From Larkinella punicea (lineage in GTDB: Bacteria > Bacteroidota > Bacteroidia > Cytophagales > Spirosomataceae), in NCBI RefSeq assembly GCF_003334855.1, contig NZ_QOWE01000016.1:1-64000 (forward strand): a DNA stretch of 64,000 nucleotides. The letters run 5' to 3'. Positions 17,601-26,107 of this stretch are shown piece after piece. The notes beneath the pieces are model-generated. The model had not been told where the DNA came from and ran no database searches. It saw only the letters and a list, made by a program, of their open reading frames with translations. Every line of letters starts with the position of its first letter. Position 1 is the stretch's first letter. Made by a program: the position numbers and the translations under genes.

Positions 17601-17845
17601 GGTCATCCCTACGGGATTTTAGACTCACCTGGTTTCTCGCCCCCCCGGTTTTACCGGGGGCTACAAGATGAATCATCCCTACGGGATTTATTGGATTCGA
17701 TAATCCCGCATGTAGCAATAGGTTTTAACCCGCCAAAAAGGGGAAATCAAATCCGACAAATCCCGTAGGGATGGTCCATTTTGTAGAAACCACGTCCGCA
17801 TTATAGAGAAATGAATCCCGTAGGGATGATTCATCTTGTAGCCCT
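17601..17845. repeat. Cluster of TCCCTACGGGA repeats in a large imperfect palindrome
   Basis: The 319-bp gap contains four copies of the word (A)TCCCTACGGGAT: two forward (about 17604 and 17679) and two reverse (about 17759 and 17817). The block GGGCTACAAGATGAATCATC near 17655-17680 recurs as its reverse complement near 17825-17845, so the unit is a long fold-back. A separate hairpin CCCCCGGTTTTACCGGGGG lies at about 17642-17660. No coding potential was seen. It looks like a nest of dispersed Bacteroidota repeats. Confidence 0.8.
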
Positions 17846-17895
17846 CAAAAATTGTTAATTTTTGAAACCAAAAAGGCCCTAAAGTCGCTGGATAT

Positions 17896-18669
17896 TTATT
17901 TGAAAAAGCCTTTGGGATCGGGCATTTTCTCGCGGAGTTCCTGGAGATAGACGAAGTCAACGGCGCCGAGATCCAGTGCGCGGCCTTTGTGCAGGTTCTC
18001 CCAGGCTGCGGAATAATCCCCCTTGGAAAAATTGGCCCACGACAACCGCATGAAGGTATTGGCGTTCGTTACGTCGTATTGAAGTGCTTTGTTGAGTACC
18101 GAAATGGCGTCTTCGAGCAATTCGGCATCTTTGTTTTCCTTGTACTGTTTGAGTTCTACCGTGGCGAGGTCGGTCATCAGAACGGCGTTACTGTCGGCCA
18201 CGGCCAGCCCTTTTTTCAGGAGCCGAATCGACTCGGGCATTTTGTTTTGCTGGTAGCTGATGACACCCAGCCCCCAATACGTATCAGAATTTTTGTCGTC
18301 CAGCAACCAGGCCAGATTAAAGCGGTAGGTCGCCGTGTCCAGTTGCCCTTCCGTCAGGTATTCCCAGGCGCGGGTCGAGAAAAACTGGCTCGCTTCCTTC
18401 CGGTTGGCAAAACTCTGGTCGCATTCGTTCAAAAACCGCACTTCCCAGTCGATATGCTTGGCCGATTTTGCCTGTTCTCCAAACAAAGGCGTCACCATGG
18501 GGTTAGCTACTGTGCGGTTGGGTTCTTTGGAAACCTCAACAACGGTATCACTCTTACCGGCTTCGACCTTCCGGGCAGAACTTACCAGTGATCCGGTCTG
18601 TGCAAAAACGCCCAGAGGCAGGCAAAGCAAAAGACCGAAAAACCGTATTCCTTTTGTCCGATTATTCAT
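17896..18669 (-). CDS. Exported tetratricopeptide-repeat protein
   Basis: A 257-residue protein with a signal peptide (GIRFFGLLLCLPLGVFAQ) and several degenerate TPR units from about residue 95 to 245 (WEYLTEGQLDTATYRFNLAWLLDDKNSDTYWGLGVISY; LLKKGLAVADSNAVLMTDLA; ALQYDVTNANTFMRLSWANF). TPRs mediate protein contacts, so it may be a periplasmic scaffold. It follows the repeat cluster and lies downstream of the helicase gene on the same strand, 70 bp away. Specific function unknown. Confidence 0.8.
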   Translation of the reverse strand: MNNRTKGIRFFGLLLCLPLGVFAQTGSLVSSARKVEAGKSDTVVEVSKEPNRTVANPMVTPLFGEQAKSAKHIDWEVRFLNECDQSFANRKEASQFFSTRAWEYLTEGQLDTATYRFNLAWLLDDKNSDTYWGLGVISYQQNKMPESIRLLKKGLAVADSNAVLMTDLATVELKQYKENKDAELLEDAISVLNKALQYDVTNANTFMRLSWANFSKGDYSAAWENLHKGRALDLGAVDFVYLQELREKMPDPKGFFK

Positions 18670-18739
18670 GTGACGTTCAACGTACTAACCCCTATAAAAC
18701 GTAGGGGGATTCAATTTAGTACAAAATATTGAAAAACGG

Positions 18740-20125
18740 TTACGTCTTCCGACGACGGGGTGGGCCGGTTTTGGGTTTGCCACTGCGGGCTGCCGGACTT
18801 TTGGGCGCTTTTCCGCGCGTCGACGTACTGCGGGTGGGCCCTGTTTTGCTTGAATTGGTACGCCCTTTGACGGGAATCCCTTTTTTCTCGTGAAAAGCTC
18901 CTTTAAACGTTGGATCTTCCTTTTTCCGCTGGTCGTCGATCTCCCGCAAAAAGTCCTGCTGTTCTTCGAACGGGGTTTCGGTAATCGGCACAGCGTCCGG
19001 GATGGGTTCGCGCGGAATCTGCATCCGGATAATTTTCTCAATCTGCCGGATATGGTACTCTTCCGCCATCGTTACAAACGTGATGGCTTCGCCGGTATGG
19101 TTGGCGCGGCCCGTCCGCCCGATCCGGTGGACGTAATCTTCGTAAATCAGCGGCACATCGAAATTGATGACGTGACTCACCAGGTTGACGTCGATGCCCC
19201 GCGCCGTCACGTCGGTGGTCACCAGCACCCGGATGTTGCCTTCCTTGAAGGCTTCCATCGAATTGATCCGCGTGTTCTGGCCTTTGTTGGCGTGCAGAAC
19301 GCGAATCCGGTCGTCGGCAATGACTTTTCGGGCCAAAAATTTATAGATGTTGTTGGCGGTTTCTTTGGAGCGCGCAAACACAATTACCCGGCTGGCGGCT
19401 TCGAAACTCATGAGATACGCCAGCAGGTCGATTTTGGTTCTGAAATTAGGAACGGCGTAGATTTTCTGCGTCACCATATCGGCGGTCGATGCCTGGGGCG
19501 TCACCTCGACCCGCATCGGGAACTCCAGAAATTCGTAAGACAGTTCCTCTACTTTGGGTGGGAAGGTAGCAGAAAACAGCATGTTCTGCCGTTTTACCGG
19601 GATGACTTCCAGAATTTTCCGAATCTGCGGCATGAACCCCATATCCATGATTTTATCGGCTTCATCCATCACCATCGTCGCCAGTTGCTTCACCACGATT
19701 TCGCCCCGCGAATAGAGGTCCGAAAACCGCCCCGGCGTTGCCACCAGAATATCGACACCTTTCTGAACGGCTTCAATCTGCGCTTTCGGGCCAATTCCGC
19801 CGTAGAGCGCCATATGCCGGATGTCGGTGTATTTAGCGAGTTCCGTAATGGCCGCGTCAATTTGCATCGCCAGCTCGCGCGTGGGCGCCAGAATTAAGGC
19901 CCGGGGGTGTTGACCCTGCGCGTATTTGATTTTCATCAGCAGCGGCAGCAGGTATGCCGCCGTTTTGCCGGTGCCGGTCTGTGCAATGCCCAGCACATCA
20001 TGCCCCGCCATCGCCAGCGGAATCGCCTGCTGCTGGATGGGGGTAGGCTGCTCATAGCCCGCTTCCGCGACCGCCGTCAGCAACTGTTTATTGAGCTTAA
20101 AATCTTCGAAGGATGTGATTTCCAT
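18740..20125 (-). CDS. DEAD-box ATP-dependent RNA helicase
   Basis: A 461-residue helicase of the RhlE/DeaD group that unwinds short RNA duplexes in ribosome assembly or mRNA turnover. All motifs are in order: Q motif (QPTPIQQQAIP), I (AQTGTGKT), Ia (PTRELAMQ), II (DEAD), III (SAT), V (TDVTARGID) and VI (HRIGRTGR). After residue 390 a basic, low-complexity tail rich in K, R, T, S and P serves as RNA-binding extension, common for RhlE in Bacteroidota. Upstream is a perfect 27-bp inverted repeat separating it from the fructosamine kinase gene. Confidence 0.95.
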   Translation of the reverse strand: MEITSFEDFKLNKQLLTAVAEAGYEQPTPIQQQAIPLAMAGHDVLGIAQTGTGKTAAYLLPLLMKIKYAQGQHPRALILAPTRELAMQIDAAITELAKYTDIRHMALYGGIGPKAQIEAVQKGVDILVATPGRFSDLYSRGEIVVKQLATMVMDEADKIMDMGFMPQIRKILEVIPVKRQNMLFSATFPPKVEELSYEFLEFPMRVEVTPQASTADMVTQKIYAVPNFRTKIDLLAYLMSFEAASRVIVFARSKETANNIYKFLARKVIADDRIRVLHANKGQNTRINSMEAFKEGNIRVLVTTDVTARGIDVNLVSHVINFDVPLIYEDYVHRIGRTGRANHTGEAITFVTMAEEYHIRQIEKIIRMQIPREPIPDAVPITETPFEEQQDFLREIDDQRKKEDPTFKGAFHEKKGIPVKGRTNSSKTGPTRSTSTRGKAPKSPAARSGKPKTGPPRRRKT

Positions 20126-20144
20126 ATAATAAAAAATAATCTAA

Positions 20145-20263
20145 ACCGGGATTTAGCTGATTTTTCTGATTCAACTGATTTTCATAAGTCAGGCGAACAG
20201 ATCAAAATCTCTGTTTCTGATTATTTTTATCAATTAAATCAGAAAAATCAGCTAAATCCCGGT
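20145..20263. repeat. Perfect 27-bp inverted repeat between kinase and helicase genes
   Basis: Arms 20145-20171 and 20237-20263 are perfectly complementary, with partial pairing continuing inward, and a 65-nt interior made of CTGATT-like words. The outer end touches the kinase stop codon. It fills the whole intergenic space and could influence read-through from kinase to helicase. Confidence 0.82.
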
Positions 20264-21142
20264 CTAGAAACGGTTCAACACCCGCTCAATCCCACTGAGA
20301 TAACCCGTTCCAAACAGGTTGAGATGCACCAGCAACGGATACAAATTGTAAATCGGGATTCGCTCCTGAAAACCGTCTTCCATCGGAAACGCTTCATCGT
20401 AGGCATCGTAAAACCGTTCATCGAAACCGCCGAAAAGCGTCGTAAACGCCAGTTCGGCTTCGCGCAAACCGTAATAAACCGCCGGGTCGATGAGGGCTGC
20501 GTCGCCCTGTTCGTTCACCATCACATTGCCCGACCACAAATCACCGTGTAACAAGGCCGGACGTTCAACCGGTAATAAATCAGGAAGCCGTTGGTATAAT
20601 TTTTGAAATTTAGTGTATAACTCTTTCGAAATAAGTCCTTTGTAGAGAGCCATACCGGCCTGCGGCTGAAGACGCTGTTCGATGTAAAATGTGATTCCGT
20701 TGTCTGTTAATGTGTTGCTTTGCGGCAGCGAACCGATGTAATTATCAAAGTGTAATCCGAATTTGGACTGCGTGTGTGAATGTAACAACGCCAGCGACTG
20801 CCCGAATGATTCCCAGTAGTCGGTTTTAGGCACGACCGGATCAATGTATTCGAGCACCAGATAGGTCTTGTCGCGGTATTTTCCGTAGCCAATGACTTCG
20901 GGAATGTAGATGGCTTCCGTCGACCGGAGCAGGTCCAGCCCGCGCGCTTCCCACTCAAACATGTCGGCATTCTCTTCGGGGTTCCATTTCACGAAAAACA
21001 GCCCTTCCGACGAAAAAACCTGCGCAGCCGTGTTGACATTACCACCCACCAAAAACCGGGCTTCCAACACCTCGACCGATCGGCCCAGCGTCTGGAAAAA
21101 TACCCCCTCAAAAAAATCAAACTGTTCTTCTCCCAGCCACAT
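20264..21142 (-). CDS. Fructosamine kinase family protein
   Basis: About 292 residues. This family (FN3K, relatives of aminoglycoside phosphotransferases) phosphorylates ketosamines or ribulosamines on glycated proteins so that the sugar adduct falls off. Visible features: VEARFLVGGNVNTAA near the N-terminus as nucleotide loop, the catalytic loop LLHGDLWSGNVM, and the metal-binding IDPAVYYG (D in place of a DFG-like aspartate). The length is typical. The ATG at 21142 is preferred to GTG 21145. The neighbouring TnpB element begins about 50 bp upstream. Confidence 0.93.
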   Translation of the reverse strand: MWLGEEQFDFFEGVFFQTLGRSVEVLEARFLVGGNVNTAAQVFSSEGLFFVKWNPEENADMFEWEARGLDLLRSTEAIYIPEVIGYGKYRDKTYLVLEYIDPVVPKTDYWESFGQSLALLHSHTQSKFGLHFDNYIGSLPQSNTLTDNGITFYIEQRLQPQAGMALYKGLISKELYTKFQKLYQRLPDLLPVERPALLHGDLWSGNVMVNEQGDAALIDPAVYYGLREAELAFTTLFGGFDERFYDAYDEAFPMEDGFQERIPIYNLYPLLVHLNLFGTGYLSGIERVLNRF

Positions 21143-21189
21143 CACTAATTACTGTTTCGGTTGTCGTGGTTCACGTTTCGATTTACAGT

Positions 21190-22518
21190 TTCAAGTTGGT
21201 ACTTTTGCCAACTTGTTCCCGCGCTGTAACTAATCCGCCAGCTAAAGCAAGGCGGCTTTAACCCTAACACCGATGCAACGCGCAATACAGAGTCGAGTTT
21301 TCAGGCCAAGTTACACTAGCCCCGACAGCGGCAATATTACGAGCACCATTATGGTCAGCATCGCAACGATTACCGCAGTTTGTACATATAAAGGACTTGC
21401 CGGAACGGTGTCCAAGGTGGTTGCATTCGTGACAGGTTTTACTCGTGTAAGCCGGTGGAACAATTACCAAAGGAACACCAGCCAATTGCGCTTTGTAGGC
21501 AATAAACTGACGCAATTGAAAGAATGGCCACGAACTATGTTCACTACGTTGTTTCTTGCGGAGCCGTGGTACGGTTCGATCCCGTATGCCTTTCAAGTTC
21601 TCCAACGCAATGCCACGACCAGAAGATTGGGCTTTTTCAACCAGTCTTTTACTAATCGTGTGATTAATGATGGTAGAGGTCGTTCGCTCTCTTTTACTGA
21701 TTCGTTTAAGCAAACGCCGGGTATTCTTAATGGTAGACTTAGAAGCCTTCGCATTCTTTTTGGCCTGAACACTGGCCCGGATTGCCGAACGCTTCTTTCT
21801 GTATTTGCGGATTTCGGAGCCAGCAAACCGTTGACCGTCCGAATCTGTTGCCAGATCGACAATGCCAAGATCGACGCCCAAGATAGAATCAATCCTAAAG
21901 GTTTGCTCATCGGGCACATCGCAGGTGGCCAACAAAAACCACTTGCCTTTGCGGTACAGCAAATCCGATTCGCCCTGCTGAAACTTCAAAAGGTCTTCGT
22001 TATGCTCACCACCAACATACGGAATAGCTTCACGTCCGGTCAACGTCCAGATCGAAGCGGTTTTCTTTTTAGTGTTGTACGAAAGGATGCGGGAGTCGTA
22101 GGCAATAGCCCCGGTTGGTCGCAGTTCCCGTTTGGTTTTCTTATCCAGTTTGTAGGCATCCACCACCTTAGCAATGCACCGGACGATCATTTGCGCCGAA
22201 AGCCCGAACTGTTCTTTAATGGGGTAGTAGGCCAGTTTGTGAAGCCCAAACTGCTTAAACTGTTTATTCTCCCAGGCCATTTCACTCAAAGCATTGCAGG
22301 CCTGATTGGCTCGAACAAGCGTATCAAGCAGGTTTTGCGCCTGTTCAGAGGTGGGTAGCAGTTTGATTTTGGCAGTCAGTTTCACAGCATTAAGACATGA
22401 AAAATCTTTCAATTATTGAAAATTTAGGTTTCACCGGAAGGTTCGGCTTACTCCGGTCGCTTTCCGCCCCATCCTACGCGATGTCCGCTAAAAGCGCGGG
22501 GATTCTCGCTCCTATTTC
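21190..22518 (-). mobile_element. Stand-alone TnpB (IS200/IS605-like) element, ends inferred
   Basis: The element carries tnpB without a tnpA transposase. On the minus strand the left end probably starts right after TTCAT (complement of 22519-22523), which would be the target-adjacent motif. A fold-back CCGCTAAAAGCGCGG lies just inside it. Beyond the tnpB stop are two hairpins, at 21234-21256 (GCCGCC/GGCGG) and 21192-21215 (CAAGTTGG/CCAACTTG). These suit the right end and the guide-RNA (reRNA) scaffold, with the element ending near 21190. The ends are inferred from structure, not from comparison with an empty site. Confidence 0.5.
21264..22412 (-). CDS. tnpB: RNA-guided endonuclease TnpB
   Basis: A 382-residue TnpB, the RNA-guided nuclease of IS200/IS605 elements and ancestor of Cas12. 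The split RuvC site is complete: D181 (GVDLGIVDLATD), E271 (ALENLKG) and D353 (CDADHNGARNI). The zinc ribbon is C327-x2-C330 and C343-x2-C346. It should therefore be catalytically active, guided by an RNA from its own 3' end and downstream hairpins. The open frame starts with TTG (22412); a GTG at 22385 (VKLTAKIKLLPT) is more like the family start. It lies antisense to, and directly upstream of, anmK. Confidence 0.93.
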   Translation of the reverse strand: MKDFSCLNAVKLTAKIKLLPTSEQAQNLLDTLVRANQACNALSEMAWENKQFKQFGLHKLAYYPIKEQFGLSAQMIVRCIAKVVDAYKLDKKTKRELRPTGAIAYDSRILSYNTKKKTASIWTLTGREAIPYVGGEHNEDLLKFQQGESDLLYRKGKWFLLATCDVPDEQTFRIDSILGVDLGIVDLATDSDGQRFAGSEIRKYRKKRSAIRASVQAKKNAKASKSTIKNTRRLLKRISKRERTTSTIINHTISKRLVEKAQSSGRGIALENLKGIRDRTVPRLRKKQRSEHSSWPFFQLRQFIAYKAQLAGVPLVIVPPAYTSKTCHECNHLGHRSGKSFICTNCGNRCDADHNGARNIAAVGASVTWPENSTLYCALHRC

Positions 22519-23718
22519 ATGAATATCCAGATACAACACCTTTATGAACTGGCCCAACGCCCGGAACGCCGGATCGTCGGGCTGATGTCGGGCACTTCGA
22601 TGGACGGTCTGGACGTGGCCTTTTGCCGTATTAAAGGCTTTGGCCCCCGAACCGACGTGTCGCTCACCCATTTCGAGACCGTTCCGTATACCGACGACCT
22701 GAAGGCGGAAATACGGAAAGTTTTTGCCAAAAAAGAAATTGATTTTCAGCATCTGTGTCTGCTCAACGCCTGGATTGGGCAATTACACGGCCAAATGGTG
22801 ACCGACTGCCTCCGCCACTGGAACCTGACGGCCAACGACGTCGATCTGGTGGCCAGCCACGGCCAAACGGTTTTTCACGCGCCCAAAAGCCAGCATAAAC
22901 TTGATCAATTCCCGAATGCAACGCTCCAAATCGGTGACGGTGACCACGTTGCCGTGACCACGGGCATTATCACCCTCAGTGATTTTCGCCAGAAACACAT
23001 TGCCAAAGGGGGCGAAGGCGCTCCGCTGGCGGTGTATGGCGATTATTTTATTTTTTCAAAGAAAGACGAAAACCGCCTGATGCTCAACATGGGCGGGATT
23101 GCCAATTTTACCTATCTGCCGGGAAACCTGAACGCCAACGAAGTGTTTACGACCGATACCGGCCCCGGCAACACGCTCATCGACGCTTTTACGCGACAGC
23201 TTTTCAATAAACCATACGACGCCGAGGGCCGAATTGCCGCCAGTGGAACCGTGAATCAGGATTTAGTACAAATGTTGAAAAAAGATTCGTTTTTCAAGGC
23301 TCCCTTCCCAAAAACTACAGGACCGGAAGTATTTAACCCCGATTACGTCGAACAGGCGCTGCAACGCAGCCAGACCGGCAAAGGCCTGACGCCCGAAGAT
23401 CTGATTGCGACCCTGACCCGGTTTAGCGCGGAAACCATTGCCGAAGCGATTCAAACCGTGATCAAACCGGGGGATTCGTATGTCGTTTACCGCAGCGGGG
23501 GCGGCATGCACAACCCGGTTTTGACCGGTGCCATTCAGGAATTATTGCCCGACTGCCGCTTCGCCAACACCGACGAACTGGGCATTTCCGGTGATGCCAA
23601 AGAAGCCATTCTGTTTGCGGTTTTGGCAAACGAAGCCGTCGCGGGTGGCTTTACATCGTTCGGCAATCGGCAGGGCGTTCCAACGGTGTCAATGGGCAAA
23701 GTTTCATTTCCGAATTAA
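22519..23718 (+). CDS. anmK: Anhydro-N-acetylmuramic acid kinase
   Basis: A 399-residue sugar kinase that phosphorylates 1,6-anhydro-MurNAc, recycled from the cell wall, to MurNAc-6-phosphate. Signatures: VGLMSGTSMDGLDVAF near residues 20-35, LVASHGQTVFH, LNMGGIANFT and TDTGPGNTLID. The length is normal. The ATG lies directly at the inferred left end of the TnpB element, so its upstream translation and promoter sequence now belongs to that element; this may have changed its expression. It is separated from lhgO by a 38-bp inverted repeat. Confidence 0.97.
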   Translation: MNIQIQHLYELAQRPERRIVGLMSGTSMDGLDVAFCRIKGFGPRTDVSLTHFETVPYTDDLKAEIRKVFAKKEIDFQHLCLLNAWIGQLHGQMVTDCLRHWNLTANDVDLVASHGQTVFHAPKSQHKLDQFPNATLQIGDGDHVAVTTGIITLSDFRQKHIAKGGEGAPLAVYGDYFIFSKKDENRLMLNMGGIANFTYLPGNLNANEVFTTDTGPGNTLIDAFTRQLFNKPYDAEGRIAASGTVNQDLVQMLKKDSFFKAPFPKTTGPEVFNPDYVEQALQRSQTGKGLTPEDLIATLTRFSAETIAEAIQTVIKPGDSYVVYRSGGGMHNPVLTGAIQELLPDCRFANTDELGISGDAKEAILFAVLANEAVAGGFTSFGNRQGVPTVSMGKVSFPN

Positions 23719-23745
23719 GCAGTGAGCGGGTTACTTTTGCTAAAA

Positions 23746-23841
23746 AATAATAAATGTAAAATGATGAATATCAAATGTAAAAGGGCCTGGCACTCATAAA
23801 ACACTTTTACATTTGATATTCATCATTTTACATTTATTATT
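23746..23841. repeat. Perfect 38-bp inverted repeat (AAATGTAAAATGATGAATAT family), copy 2
   Basis: Arms 23746-23783 and 23804-23841 pair perfectly, with a 20-nt loop. The arms match those of the copy at 1018-1110 apart from a few changes, including a T-to-C change in GAATATYAAATG that is matched on the other arm. The loops of the two copies are unrelated. It lies 27 bp after anmK and 39 bp before lhgO. Confidence 0.9.
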
Positions 23842-23880
23842 CTGTTTTTATGATGTTTCATCCTCCTAAAGTAAAGCGAC

Positions 23881-25077
23881 ATGAATGACATCATTATCAT
23901 CGGGGGCGGGATTGTCGGGCTGGCGACGGCCCTGCAAATCAAGCGCCAGCGGCCCGGCCTTTCGGTCACCGTCATCGAGAAAGAAAACCGGCTGGCGGCC
24001 CACCAGACCGGCCACAACAGTGGCGTTATTCATTCGGGGCTGTATTACAAACCGGGCAGCCTGAAAGCGACCAACTGCATTCGCGGTTACTGGATGCTGC
24101 TCGAATTCTGCGAACAGGAAAATGTTCCGTATGAACTTTGCGGCAAAATCGTGGTGGCTACCAAACCGGAGGAAGTACCGCTTCTGGACAATTTATACCA
24201 GCGCGGGCAGCAGAACGGTCTGGAAGGACTCAAAAAGCTGACGCTGTCCGAAATGCACGAAATTGAACCGCACGTTCGGGGCGTTGAAGGGATGTGGGTG
24301 CCGCAAACCGGTATTATCGACTACGTGCAGGTGTGCGAGAAATACGCCGAAAAGCTGCGCGAACTGGGCGGAGAAATTCGGCTCGGCGAGAAAGTGACCC
24401 AGATCACACCGGGCAACACGCTCTCGGTGGTGTTGACCGACCGGGCCACCTACGAAACGAAGCTGGTCATCAACTGCGCCGGGCTGTATTCCGACAAAAT
24501 TGCGCAACTCACCCAACGACAGGAGATTGACGTCCGGATTATTCCTTTCCGGGGTGAATATTTCAAGATCCGGCCCGAGAAAGAATACCTCGTTCGGAAC
24601 CTGATTTATCCGGTTCCGGACCCTAATTTCCCCTTTCTCGGCGTTCATTTTACGCGAATGGTTCACGGCGGTGTCGAAGCCGGGCCGAATGCGGTTCTGG
24701 CGTTTCAGCGGGAGGGCTACCGGAAGTCGGACATCAATTTGAAGGAAATATATGAAACCCTGAGCTGGCCCGGTTTTCAGAAAGTAGCCGCCAAATACTG
24801 GGAAACGGGGCTGGGCGAAATGTACCGGTCTTTTTCCAAATCGGCATTTACGAAAGCCTTGCAGGAATTGATCCCGGAAATTCAGGAAAACGACCTCATG
24901 GAAGGCGGTTCGGGCGTCCGCGCTCAGGCCTGCGACCGGACCGGTGGCTTGCTCGACGACTTTGCGATTCTGGAAACCGACCGGGCGATTCACGTCTGCA
25001 ACGCGCCTTCTCCGGCGGCAACCTCTTCGTTGTCCATCGGGCTGACGGTCTCAGAAAAAGCCCTGACGCGGTTTTAA
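23881..25077 (+). CDS. lhgO: L-2-hydroxyglutarate oxidase
   Basis: A 398-residue FAD enzyme of the DAO superfamily that oxidises L-2-hydroxyglutarate to 2-oxoglutarate, a metabolite-repair step. The Rossmann motif IIGGGIVGLATAL opens the protein, followed by HQTGHNSGVIHSGLYYKPGS, diagnostic for LhgO. Late motifs SGVRAQACD and NAPSPAATSSLSIG complete the family pattern. The enzyme passes electrons to the quinone pool and is peripheral to the inner membrane. It has no obvious operon partner. A glycerol-3-phosphate dehydrogenase-like annotation would be a common mislabel. Confidence 0.94.
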   Translation: MNDIIIIGGGIVGLATALQIKRQRPGLSVTVIEKENRLAAHQTGHNSGVIHSGLYYKPGSLKATNCIRGYWMLLEFCEQENVPYELCGKIVVATKPEEVPLLDNLYQRGQQNGLEGLKKLTLSEMHEIEPHVRGVEGMWVPQTGIIDYVQVCEKYAEKLRELGGEIRLGEKVTQITPGNTLSVVLTDRATYETKLVINCAGLYSDKIAQLTQRQEIDVRIIPFRGEYFKIRPEKEYLVRNLIYPVPDPNFPFLGVHFTRMVHGGVEAGPNAVLAFQREGYRKSDINLKEIYETLSWPGFQKVAAKYWETGLGEMYRSFSKSAFTKALQELIPEIQENDLMEGGSGVRAQACDRTGGLLDDFAILETDRAIHVCNAPSPAATSSLSIGLTVSEKALTRF

Positions 25078-25128
25078 AAGACCGAATAATTAGAAAAAGC
25101 TTAAAAAGAGAAATAATGCAAAAATCCA

Positions 25129-25160
25129 TTTGTTACCTTCCCTATTTGCTTCGTAACTTG
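25129..25160 (+). promoter_or_regulatory. Possible Bacteroidota-type promoter for the OmpA lipoprotein gene
   Basis: TTTG at 25129-25132 and TAACTTG at 25154-25160 approximate the -33 TTTG and -7 TAnnTTTG boxes used by the Bacteroidota primary sigma factor, with a spacer of 21 bp. They lie about 50 bp before the start codon. The -7 box deviates at one position. Confidence 0.4.
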
Positions 25161-25210
25161 CAGAGCTTTAGCGTTAACCCTAAATAATTTTATTATCCCT
25201 AACAAAAAAT

Positions 25211-26050
25211 ATGAAAAATTTCCTGTTTGCCATTGCCCTCTTAACCGTAATAACCTCCTGCAAAAGCAAAAAGCGATTAGCTGAATTGCAAACCGTTCAT
25301 GATAAAGTAAAAATGGAATTGGAAGATTGCGCCAAAAAAACGGCCAGTCTGCAAAGCACCATCGGAACCAAAGACGCGGAACTGCTTACCAAAAACGGTC
25401 AGATTACCGATTTGCAGAGTCAGTTGGATTACCTGAAAAAAACCAACACGAACCTGTTGGACCGGATGGCGGATCTTTCCATTGTTAGCAAAGCGGGTGC
25501 CGAAAGCATCCGTCGGTCACTCGAAACGCTCTCGAATGTGTCTTCTTCTGCCCAAAGAAGAGATTCTATCAATTTGTTATTGGTGAAAAACCTGAAACGG
25601 TCTCTGTCCGACATCAACGACAGCGATGTACAGGTGGAAGTGAAAAAAGGCGTTGTATACGTTTCTATTTCCGACAAAATGCTGTTCCCTTCGGCCAGCT
25701 ACGTGCTGAACAAACAAGCGGAGACGGTATTGGGTAAAGTAGCGCAGGTGATCAACGACCACCGCAACCTGGATGTTCTGGTCGAAGGCCACACGGATGT
25801 GTACCCGATCTCGACGCAATTCCTAAAAGATAACTGGGATTTGAGCGTGATGCGCGCTACTTCGGTAGTTCGTTTGCTGCAAACGCAGTTTGGCGTCGCT
25901 CCGGCCCGCTTAACGGCGGGTGGTCGTTCGGAATTTATCCCGAAAGAAGATAACACCACAGAAGAAGGACGTCAGGCCAACCGCCGGACCGAAATCGTTC
26001 TGTTGCCGAAACTGGACGAATTCTTCAACCTGCTGACGGAGCAGAAATAA
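25211..26050 (+). CDS. OmpA family lipoprotein with coiled coil
   Basis: A 279-residue lipoprotein (MKNFLFAIALLTVITSC, lipid Cys 17). Residues 25-105 form a coiled coil (LAELQTVHDKVKMELEDC). The C-terminal 115 residues are a peptidoglycan-binding OmpA domain (VEGHTDVYPIS, RATSVVRLL, ARLTAGGRSE, RQANRRTEIVLLP) with the usual NRRTEI signature. It links the outer membrane to the cell wall, like Pal. It is followed by a strong terminator at 26071-26107. Confidence 0.95.
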   Translation: MKNFLFAIALLTVITSCKSKKRLAELQTVHDKVKMELEDCAKKTASLQSTIGTKDAELLTKNGQITDLQSQLDYLKKTNTNLLDRMADLSIVSKAGAESIRRSLETLSNVSSSAQRRDSINLLLVKNLKRSLSDINDSDVQVEVKKGVVYVSISDKMLFPSASYVLNKQAETVLGKVAQVINDHRNLDVLVEGHTDVYPISTQFLKDNWDLSVMRATSVVRLLQTQFGVAPARLTAGGRSEFIPKEDNTTEEGRQANRRTEIVLLPKLDEFFNLLTEQK

Positions 26051-26070
26051 GCTTAACTCTATTGAGTGAG

Positions 26071-26107
26071 GTGGCCGGGGATCAACTGATCTCCGGCCAC
26101 TTTTTTT
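26071..26107 (+). terminator. Rho-independent terminator after the OmpA lipoprotein gene
   Basis: GTGGCCGGGGATCA (26071-26084) pairs with TGATCTCCGGCCAC (26087-26100) with one G-T pair and a two-base loop, followed directly by seven T residues. It lies 20 bp after the lipoprotein stop and abuts the end of the convergent epimerase gene. Confidence 0.93.

Noticed and set aside
25211-26050. OmpA lipoprotein as a flagellar MotB-type stator
   Set aside because: It has a lipobox instead of a membrane helix, and no MotA or flagellar genes are present.
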